A DNA stretch of 64,000 bases, from positions 2,655,275 to 2,719,274 of the forward strand of contig JAJEKV010000020.1 of NCBI GenBank assembly GCA_021234155.1. Direction: 5' to 3'. Positions 56,868 through 64,000 of the stretch are shown here, piece after piece; within the stretch, counting starts at the first letter, position 1, and each line of letters opens with the position of its first letter. The position numbers and the translations under genes were made by a program. Under the pieces are notes generated by a model. That model did not search any database. It had not been told where the DNA came from and worked only from the letters and a program-made list of their open reading frames with translations. This DNA is from Isoetes taiwanensis. Taxonomy: Eukaryota > Streptophyta > Lycopodiopsida > Isoetales > Isoetaceae.

Positions 56868-58967
56868 ATGCACCTTTTGCATCACTTCGGTGTTCTGTTA
56901 GGACACGTTGTCGCCAAAAGCCAGGTATCACCACGGATCTGCCAAAATCGGGTTGTGTGCTCAAGGCTCAAGCACCGGCCAATATCAAGGAGACACGCGC
57001 TCTTTCACGGTAAGGTCAATTATTACTCCGCCTTCATTCCTGGACTTGCGGCCATTGCAGATCCCATTCATAAACTCACGGGTGATGAATCCACCTGGGC
57101 TTGGAATTCTCAGGCGGATGCTGCTTTCCAACAGTTGAAGCTCTTGCTTACTCAGGCCCCGGTTCTTGTTCCACCTCAATGGGACAAGCCCTTTCACGTC
57201 CATGTCGATGTCTCGGCATTTGCTATTGGAGCTGCTCTTTCTCAAGAATATGATGCGCACACTGACAAACCAAACCGATATGCTAGTAGAAAACTCAATT
57301 CTGCTGAGCGCAACTACTCTGCCACCGAGCGTGAAGCCTTGGGTTTAATTTTCTGTGTCCAACGCTTCCGTCACTATCTTTTAGGCAGTCAGATCAAGTT
57401 CTTTGTGGACCACCAAGCACTTCTTTATTTGATCAACAAATCCACGCCCACGGGCCGCATTGCTCGTTGGGTCCTCCTTCTGCAAGAATTTGCACCTTTT
57501 GAAATTGTTCACAAGGCAGGCAAATCTCATGTTGTACCGGATTATCTTTCACGCATCCACACAGATGATCCCTCCACTGGAGTCTTAGACGCCTTTCCTG
57601 ACGCTCAACTCTTTCTGGTCACGGCAACACCACATTGGTTTCACGACTTTCAGCAGTATCTCCTCACAGGCGCTCTTCCACCAGAGGATGCCACGCTCTC
57701 TCAAGCCAAGCGACAATCCCGTCGACATCAATTTCTCCGCGAGGTCCGTGACTACACCATGGTTGCAGGCCATCTTTACAAAAAGGGTAAGGATACCGTC
57801 CTTCGACGCTGTGTTCTCCCTCATGAGGTCCCAGACATTGTCCGAGAAGCCCATGAAGGGCTCGGTGGTGGTCATTTTCATGGTGACACCACGGCACGAA
57901 AAATCCTTCTTGCTGGTTATTTTTGGCCCACACTCTTCAAAGACGCTCACGCCCACGCCCGCACGTGTGATGCTTGCCAGCGTGTGGGACGGCCCACGGC
58001 CCGTGACGCTCTTCCCTTGACGTCGGTCGCCACGCCACTTCCCTTCAGCAAATGGGGGATGGATTTTGTGGGACCCATAGATCCTCCTGCGCGGCACACC
58101 CGTGCCCGTTACATTCTGGTTCTCACTGACTACGCTACCAAATGGGCGGAAGCTTGCGCACTTCCAGACAACACTGCGGCAAGCACAGCCAAGGTCATCT
58201 ATCAACAAATCATCACGCGATTTGGCTGCCCCACGGAGCTGGTCAGTGATCGTGGTGTCCATTTTATCAATCATACCATCAAGGAGCTGACGGATTATCT
58301 ACTGATACATCATCACAAGAGCACACCTTACTATCCTCAAGGGAACGGTTTGGCTGAAAGCACCAACAAAACTCTGGTCACAATTCTCAAGAAAATTTGT
58401 GACGCTTCTCGCACTGACTGGCAAAACAAGCTTCCTACTGTTCTTTGGGCTTACAATACTTGTTTCAAAATAGCTACTGGTCACACTCCTTTCAAATTGG
58501 TTTATGGTCAAGAAGCTCTCATGCCTTTTGAGTACATTCTTCCAACTCTCCGTTTTCAACTGGCTACAGCCCATAATCCGCCTGCTGCACTCAAAGAAAG
58601 GGTTTATCAATTGGAACAGTTGGATGAACTGAGGCGTGATGCTTACATTCGTGTTCTTCATGGACAACGGTTGCAGAAATCATTGCATGACAAAAGACTT
58701 AAGACAAAAACATTCAAAGAAGGCGATTTGGTTCTTCTTTATGATTCTCGTTACAAAAACTTTCCGGGCAAGTTAAAGTTTCGATGGCTTGGCCCTTATC
58801 AAATTGTTCAAGTGGTGCAACCCAGCGTTTTCAAGCTGGCTGAATTAGATGGAACTCCATTACCTACACTGGTTAATGGCTTTCGCCTCAAAGAATTTCA
58901 TACACCAGAAAGTGACAAACATACCACAGATGTTGTTCCAGACAAAGACACAACAGATAGTGACTAA
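56868..58967 (+). CDS. pol: Ty3 RNase H and integrase
   Basis: One open frame of 699 codons. After the RT connection (NYYSAFIPGLAAIADPIHKL), RNase H is seen with FHVHVDVSAFAIGAALSQ, SATEREALGLIF and FVDHQALLYLI. Integrase has the zinc region (HEGLGGGHFH, CDACQRVGRPTARD), core motifs GMDFVGPID, ELVSDRGVHFIN and GLAESTNKTL, and a C-terminal GPYQIVQVVQPSVFKLAELDG. Residues D, D and E are present. Ends TGA-free to TAA at 58965-58967; no chromodomain. Confidence 0.93.
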   Translation: MHLLHHFGVLLGHVVAKSQVSPRICQNRVVCSRLKHRPISRRHALFHGKVNYYSAFIPGLAAIADPIHKLTGDESTWAWNSQADAAFQQLKLLLTQAPVLVPPQWDKPFHVHVDVSAFAIGAALSQEYDAHTDKPNRYASRKLNSAERNYSATEREALGLIFCVQRFRHYLLGSQIKFFVDHQALLYLINKSTPTGRIARWVLLLQEFAPFEIVHKAGKSHVVPDYLSRIHTDDPSTGVLDAFPDAQLFLVTATPHWFHDFQQYLLTGALPPEDATLSQAKRQSRRHQFLREVRDYTMVAGHLYKKGKDTVLRRCVLPHEVPDIVREAHEGLGGGHFHGDTTARKILLAGYFWPTLFKDAHAHARTCDACQRVGRPTARDALPLTSVATPLPFSKWGMDFVGPIDPPARHTRARYILVLTDYATKWAEACALPDNTAASTAKVIYQQIITRFGCPTELVSDRGVHFINHTIKELTDYLLIHHHKSTPYYPQGNGLAESTNKTLVTILKKICDASRTDWQNKLPTVLWAYNTCFKIATGHTPFKLVYGQEALMPFEYILPTLRFQLATAHNPPAALKERVYQLEQLDELRRDAYIRVLHGQRLQKSLHDKRLKTKTFKEGDLVLLYDSRYKNFPGKLKFRWLGPYQIVQVVQPSVFKLAELDGTPLPTLVNGFRLKEFHTPESDKHTTDVVPDKDTTDSD

Positions 58968-59105
58968 ACTAGCGGCATATTTATATTATATAGGTGGAAT
59001 TTTTACAAAATGTGGGCAGAGCCCAGCTATTTCCGCTATGGGCAGTGCCCTATATACAAAAACGGGCTCAGAGCCCTATCTACTAAGTCCTAAAGAGAAC
59101 ACCCT

Positions 59106-59586
59106 CTACTCCGGGTTCGGAGCAGAGGTGATACGCAGGATGTGGTACCAGTTTTGCTCAGGGTCCCAGCACAGGTACAGAATCACCTCCATCCCGTTGG
59201 TATGGGGATCGGCATGCTCAGCCATGCCCGCACACCACCCGTCCATGGCAATGCCACGATTGTGGCACCGCCAGAGGTCCAGACAGTCCATTTTACAAGT
59301 AATCCACTCCAGGCAGTTGGAAGGCATAGTGCATTTGTCATGCAATCCAACAGCAGACATACTGAGCGCCATCGGGTGTCTTAGCTTTCACCACTATTCG
59401 TCTTATATAGCCAACCGAGGACCTCCCTGTCGACGTGGACCAATCAGAAAAATTGCCAACGTGTTTGCAATGCAAGGCTGTTTCTAAAATGAGAATATTT
59501 TCTCCCGCCGCATATCTAGCCATGGTACCTTCTGACACCTTCGTTTTAATGATATCCCACTTCGAGTTGCCAGCATTAAATGACAT
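59106..59586 (-). pseudogene. Antisense ORF in the Ty3 element
   Basis: Minus-strand frame from MSFNAGNSKWDIIKTKV (59586) to DGAQYVCCWIA, where one extra T (near 59340) shifts the frame; it continues DKCTMPSNCLEWITCKMDC, then WYHILRITSAPNPE to the stop at 59106. About 160 residues, rich in Cys and Trp. The sense strand across this stretch has no protein-like frame, which favours the antisense reading. Antisense ORFs between pol and the 3' LTR are known from the Tat-lineage Grande elements; homology to those is not tested. Confidence 0.5.
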
Positions 59587-59911
59587 TCTTTCTTTTCACG
59601 CCCGTCGAACATAAATGTGCGTCCTTTCGCCAGCTGTCACATCCGATCATTCTCTCACGTCTCATCTCCACCGTTCCTTGCTTCTCCCTTTACGGTTTGG
59701 GGGACTTAGCCAAAATTTTGCCTTTCAATTGCCTCCTCAGCATCTATCGCCACCTGGCATCATCCATGGTTGCTGTTTCGCCCTCATCATGCCCCTTCGC
59801 CTACACTTGCGCACCCTAAAACCTTTTCGTCTATCTGCGCCTTCGTCTTCTGTTCTCCGCTCTCCGCCTTCTCAAGATCATCCTTTCGGTTCCTCTCCGA
59901 CGCTTTTTGCC

Positions 59912-60823
59912 ATGGCTGCGCCCAAATTTCCTACCCTTCAAGCTATTGCTCCTAGGGAACCGACTCTTTTTGAGTCAGTATCTTTCTTGACGCCCACTTT
60001 TCGTGAAGCCCTTGTTGGCCCAAGTCGTGAAGTCGCGGAACGCCAGAAGCTTTATGCATTCTCACAAATGGAACTCCCGGCTCCAAATCCAGACCAATTG
60101 AAGCAGTTCATCGCTCACATCGTTAACAGCCCGCATGGTTACGTTACTGTGGTCGATGGCACCACCATTTCGCTGACCCAGCCCCTGATTTCTGAGATAT
60201 TCCATATTCCTTTGCAAACCCCTTGTTTATCTTGGGCTGCCTTACAGGATCTCGATGTCACTGAGTTCGGTGCTCCTGCTTATCAAGCGAACATGCATCG
60301 CCTGACAAATATCGCCAAGTCCCATGACCCTTTTGTTAAGTTTCTGTGGCGCAAGTTCCTTGGGTATTCTATCAAGAACACCCATATCAATAAGCCTTTC
60401 TATAATTTGGTGATGACTGCTATCCGTTCCAACTATCACGTTGATTGGACCCAGCTGTTGTTCTACCGCCTTCTTCAAGAAGTTGACCGTATTAGGGCTA
60501 TCCCCTCCTCCATTTCTGAAGTTTCCGTGGGTGGCCATCTTCAGGCCCTCATCCGTCATTACTTTCCTCCATCACCTTCTACTTCTCATGATTCCATTCA
60601 GCAGTACCTTCCTAAAAATCAACCAGTTGGCTCTTCACGCCCTTCTTCTTCTGGTCATGTCCAACACAACACCACGCATGTCACTGTTTCCTCCTCTACA
60701 GAAACAAGGCCCTCCAGTTCTCCTCATGTCTCACAAACATCACAAACCAGGCAACAGCAGGCTCCACCACCTCCGCACCCTCGCCAGCTCTCAAGTTACA
60801 CGAATCCCAGGAAGCTCTCATGA
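59912..60823 (+). CDS. Ty3 extra ORF 3a, mobile-domain-like
   Basis: Starts MAAPKFPTLQAI. About 300 residues: a folded region (LKQFIAHIVNSPHGYVTVVD, ISLTQPLISEIFHIPL, FLWRKFLGYSIKNTHINKPF, YHVDWTQLLFYRLLQEV) and a Ser/Pro/His-rich end. The folded part recalls the plant retrotransposon ORF family found after pol (Athila ORF / plant transposon protein domains). Ends with TGA overlapping the ATG of ORF 3b. Confidence 0.65.
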   Translation: MAAPKFPTLQAIAPREPTLFESVSFLTPTFREALVGPSREVAERQKLYAFSQMELPAPNPDQLKQFIAHIVNSPHGYVTVVDGTTISLTQPLISEIFHIPLQTPCLSWAALQDLDVTEFGAPAYQANMHRLTNIAKSHDPFVKFLWRKFLGYSIKNTHINKPFYNLVMTAIRSNYHVDWTQLLFYRLLQEVDRIRAIPSSISEVSVGGHLQALIRHYFPPSPSTSHDSIQQYLPKNQPVGSSRPSSSGHVQHNTTHVTVSSSTETRPSSSPHVSQTSQTRQQQAPPPPHPRQLSSYTNPRKLS

Positions 60824-62574
60824 ATGGGGTTCAAGCGGCCCTGGAGGCCTCAGATACGGTTCACCGCGACCTTCAAGCTGCTACCACGCAAGTTCATACT
60901 CTGGAGACCCAGCTTCAAGCCAAGCACGAGGTTTTTTTACAGACCCGTGAGGATCTAAAGGCTGCCCAAAATCAGAATAGTCTGCTTGTCGATCAACAAG
61001 TTCAATTGCAGACCACCATTCAGGAATTATTGGAGCAGGTCAAGGCAAGAGAGACTCTTTTGGTTGACAAGGACAAAGACATTGCCAAGCTGGACACGCT
61101 ATATACAGAGCTCTCTCGGCATTACAACACTCAAGCCCAAGACCTTATAGCGCGTGACGCTCAAATTGCTTCTTTGGAAGCTCAGCTCTCCACGCAGACC
61201 TCTCAGCTCACTTCTCTCCAAGATCAGCTTTCGGAGGCTCAGAAACAAAAGGTCATAGATGACGCTCAGATTGCCACGCTTCGACTCCAAACTCCAGGGC
61301 AATCCTCTTCACTTGCCACGACTTCTCAGAAAAGGGTCCGTGACCAGTCACGCCTTCTGTTAGAAAAGGAGAACATGATCCGTGACCTCGAACAACAGCT
61401 ACAGCAAGCTATTCAGTCTGCTGATGAGGCTCAGACCACACTTGACGGCTATGTTACCATCGCTCTCAACCTTCCTGTTGACTTCCCTATTCCTTCCAGT
61501 TATCTGGATTATGTGGTTGCCCGCCGCCACCTCTTTCTTCTGAAGTGGCATGCGGCTGGAGGTCCCGTTGATGTTCCCCTGTGCACTGCAGATTTTCTTC
61601 GGATCTGGCCTGACCTCTCTGTTGAAGACAAAGGTTTATTCTGCGCCCTCTTAGTCTTTGATCTCATTCACTGTGCCGATCCGGATATGATCACCTTCAG
61701 AGTTGTTCAGCCAATGGCGTACATTTTCCATGATTTCTATCTGGCTGATACACACGACAAATTTCGGGATGGGCCACATCAGAACTTTCAGGGTGATTCC
61801 ACACTTCAGTGGTTGCTTTTGGATAACAACCCCTATCTGTCTGATCATGATCAGACACACGCTCTTCATCAAGAGTACATGCCTGAGCTTGCTCATCATT
61901 TACCTCTCTGGCAAGCTGAAATGCTGCAACAGATAAGGAAGTATCTTGGACATCCCAAGGATCTTCCCTTTGCCCAAGTTTATATGCAGCACTTGGCAGG
62001 TTACAATCAACTGCGTGCTCTTCTAGATAGCAAAACAGTTCCCACGGGTTGGGATAGCCTCTTGTATACTCTCAGCTCCCTGCTTCTGTTTGGGACCATT
62101 GGTGCAAAGCTCTTGATCCGGACCTTGTCAAGGAATTGAGGGCTTGACTTCGGCCACCCGCATACGGGCATGGCCCCCTCTCCATATGCTTCCACAGGTG
62201 CTCCTCCGCCCCGGTTCCTCACCTCTGATTGGCGTCTTCCCTTTTGGACGAAGGTCCTGGATGGCCACGCTGGGTCGACTCCGCCTCAGATCTCGACGGA
62301 TCTCCGGTGGGATCCCCGATTTGTCAGACGCTCCAATTGGGAGGATAATGCCACCTTGGACACTACGCAGAATTGGATTTACATTGGTAATGAGCGTGGT
62401 TGGCAACGGCCTGCTGATGCTTTGCATGGTCTTGATACCTTCTTGCGAATGCGCCACCTCACCGGACCCTTGGTCCACCCAAGGCAGTGGTTTACGTGCT
62501 TTGCTCTCAAATGCATCTGCTTTCGGCTCTTTAAATCGGCGTCCAATCTTTCACTTTGCAATCCAGAATGCTAA
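60820..62574 (+). pseudogene. Ty3 extra ORF 3b, coiled coil plus globular part
   Basis: Starts inside the ATGA overlap with ORF 3a. Residues about 10-215 form a long coiled coil (LETQLQAKHEVFLQTREDLK and similar heptads). A globular part follows (LPVDFPIPSSYLDYVVARRH, FLRIWPDLSVEDKGLF, HALHQEYMPELAHHLPLW). A TGA at 62137-62139 interrupts, and the same frame resumes with APSPYASTGAPPPRFLTSDW to 62574. Function unknown; ORFs in this place are called env-like or accessory in related elements, but no signal peptide or transmembrane segment is evident. Confidence 0.6.
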
Positions 62575-62854
62575 GCGTCGGTGCCTTGGGTCTCTAGACC
62601 CTGCCTACTCATGGAGTGCCGGTTTGTTCCTTGGACGCTCACGCGCCTGGAAGACATGGTGCGCTCTCACTTCCTCATTGATCTGCGATCCACGCACTTG
62701 GGCTAAACACTCTGAAGATCTTCAAACCGCGCCCGGACCTCATTGCTCGGTACCATAATGGTGCGATCCTCATTCGAGTGAAGATCACTTTCGGGGCTGG
62801 CGGTTTCCCCGCCCTCGGAAGCTCTTCCTCCTTTTCTTCACCCCGAAAGTGTCG

Positions 62855-62867
62855 TTTGGTGGGGGAG
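62855..62867 (+). other. Polypurine tract, first copy
   Basis: TTTGGTGGGGGAG directly before TGTTAG at 62868. The same tract and its 70-bp leader (GCTCTTCCTCC... ) are repeated before the full 3' LTR (63228-63240). Confidence 0.7.
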
Positions 62868-63240
62868 TGTTAGTCATGTGCCTCCCAGTGCAGGGACTAT
62901 TCATGCATTCGACCGGACCAAATCAAGGCCAAGAATCCACAACCCGGTAGCGGGTCGGTCGTCAAAGGCCAATGAGAAGACCAAAAGCGGCGGAACCACG
63001 CTTGTCAAAGCACTGGGTTCGCTACCAAGAAGCGCCCGCTTAGACAAGTGACGGCCCGTCCACCCCCGGCGTCGGCCGAGATTTCGGGCTTTTCAAGAGG
63101 CACCGCCAACATTCCTGCCGGTCGGGGCCTCCTTCCGAGTCGGCACGCGAGATCGAGTTCACTTTTCGGGCTGGCGGGTTTCCAGCCCTCGGAAGCTCTT
63201 CCTCCTTTTTCTTCACCACGAGTGTCGTTTGGTGGGGGAG
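62868..63240 (+). repeat. Partial LTR plus second polypurine tract, tandem duplication
   Basis: Contains about 285 bp of LTR start (TGTTAGTCATGTGCC to the GAGATCGAG region) followed by 88 bp that repeats the internal sequence before the polypurine tract. The unit is 373 bp and ends exactly at the full LTR. It lacks the TATA box, R and U5. Confidence 0.85.
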
Positions 63241-63825
63241 TGTTAGTCATGTGCCTCACAGTGCGGGGACTATTCATGCATTCGACCGGACCAAATCAAG
63301 GCCAAGAATCCACAACCAGCGCGGTCGGTCGTCAAAGGCCCGTGAAGACCAAGCGGCGACCACGCAAGCCAAAGCACAGGTCTGCTACCAAGAAGCGCCG
63401 CTTAGACAAGTGATCGACCCACCGCCGCGTCGGCGTCGGCGATTTCGGGCTTTTCAAGAGGCACCGCCAACATTCCTGCCGGATCGGGCCTCCTTCCGTG
63501 AGCTCCACGCCGAGATCGGTCCGAGTGTCTATATTGGGCCAAAGGCCATTGTACTATATATATGAGTAGAGCTAGCGCATGAGTTTTTAGATGAGTTTTG
63601 AGTCTTGTCTCATTTCAGTTTTCTCTCGTTTGCGAGAGCTCATGTATTCCCATCACTGATATCAAGGAAGCTTATCATTGTTGTCTCATTGTTTGTTGTT
63701 TCCTTTTTTCCCTTCATTGTTTTCTTGCAAATCCCGCGTGACATAGTCCCCGGATTCTCCTGTTAGATCCACGGGTCCTCACAGAGGGCTGTCTTGCAGG
63801 AGTTCCCAAACCCAGACCCCAAACA
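63241..63825 (+). repeat. 3' LTR of the Ty3 element
   Basis: 585 bp, TGTTAGTCATGTGCC to CCCCAAACA, followed by the TCTAT target duplication. Carries the same TATA region as the 5' LTR (about 63553-63563). Confidence 0.93.
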
Positions 63826-64000
63826 TCTATAATTCTAACCAACTATTCTTAAGGACTATGACGAGAAACTTCGACTTAAAAGCAGCTAAATTTCCTCTTA
63901 ATTCGATGACCATGCTATTAAGCCCTGATATTTCTCAAACCAAGTCCTTCATCATCTTTTTTCATTCCTTGGTTTGACTATCTATTAATTGAGCGTGCTA

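Larger units (their letters stand above)
53001..63825 (+). mobile_element. Complete Ty3/Gypsy element with extra 3' ORFs
   Basis: Flanked by TCTAT at 52996-53000 and 63826-63830. LTRs start TGTTAG and end AAACA. Order: 5' LTR, primer site, gag, protease, reverse transcriptase, RNase H, integrase, antisense ORF, two further sense ORFs, polypurine tract, partial LTR, polypurine tract, 3' LTR. No chromodomain. The primer site, the DGG protease and the extra ORFs point to the Tat/Athila side of plant Ty3 elements; lineage is inference. Confidence 0.93.

Noticed and set aside
58849-59487. Sense ORF of 212 codons after pol
   Set aside because: Composition is not protein-like and it is the complement of the more convincing antisense ORF.
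62144-62758. ORF of 204 codons overlapping the end of ORF 3b
   Set aside because: The other frame continues ORF 3b in phase and is more protein-like.

Overview
The window looks like nuclear DNA from a large, repeat-rich vascular plant. The plant-type signals are a Ty3 chromovirus with chromodomain, a second Ty3 element with a plant tRNA-Asp-like primer site, L1 elements whose ORF1 has a DUF4283-like fold, and a B3-domain gene. Penelope/telomerase-like reverse transcriptases are rare in flowering plants, so I lean towards a fern, lycophyte or gymnosperm; this is inference. Almost everything is mobile-element sequence at different stages of decay. I found no tRNA, rRNA or CRISPR array.

Layout. 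1-4050: two gene-like units, each preceded by two copies of a 67-nt hairpin (about 198 bp apart) and a TATA box. Unit 1 (550-1795) encodes a divergent histone H3: the first eight tail residues are canonical, then about 300 charged residues are inserted before a recognisable H3 fold. Unit 2 (2515-4015) is a broken acidic ORF of unknown function. 4056-8690: 5' part of a Penelope-like element (copy A), cut by a 5'-truncated L1 with poly(A) tail (8690-10547). 10548-13215: no gene seen. 13216-14639: remnant of a second LINE family, minus strand. 14640-21740: Ty3 chromovirus, minus strand. 21842-31322: long (TA)n array, a nearly complete Penelope-like element (copy B1, 21983-28740), a head-to-tail partial copy (B2, 28770-31233) and another (TA)n array. 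31323-34395: copy C, an inverted partial copy of A. 34419-38600: copy D, minus strand, with the reverse transcriptase of the same superfamily and a plus-strand B3-domain gene in its 3' region. 38680-45170: long L1, minus strand, with extra small ORFs. 45330-45765: LINE fragment. 47540-52110: minus-strand degenerate gene resembling a Crypton/DUF3504-type tyrosine recombinase, broken by an L1 insertion with a 10-bp target duplication and by another LINE 3' end. 53001-63825: complete Ty3 element with matching LTRs, a 5-bp target duplication (TCTAT), gag-pol, two extra ORFs, an antisense ORF and a duplicated polypurine tract plus partial LTR.

How the parts work together. The Penelope-like family has a consistent plan: TATA box, short SAP-like ORF0, a phase-0 intron, ORF1 with conserved Cys/His residues, then a reverse-transcriptase exon and a 3' hairpin ending in a conserved 19-mer next to (TA)n. 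The best candidates for something undescribed are the giant-tailed H3 with its hairpin promoters, and this intron-bearing, TA-associated reverse-transcriptase family. Many frameshifts fall at CHG trinucleotides and differ between near-identical copies, so part of the apparent decay may be base-calling error at methylated plant CHG sites rather than true mutation.
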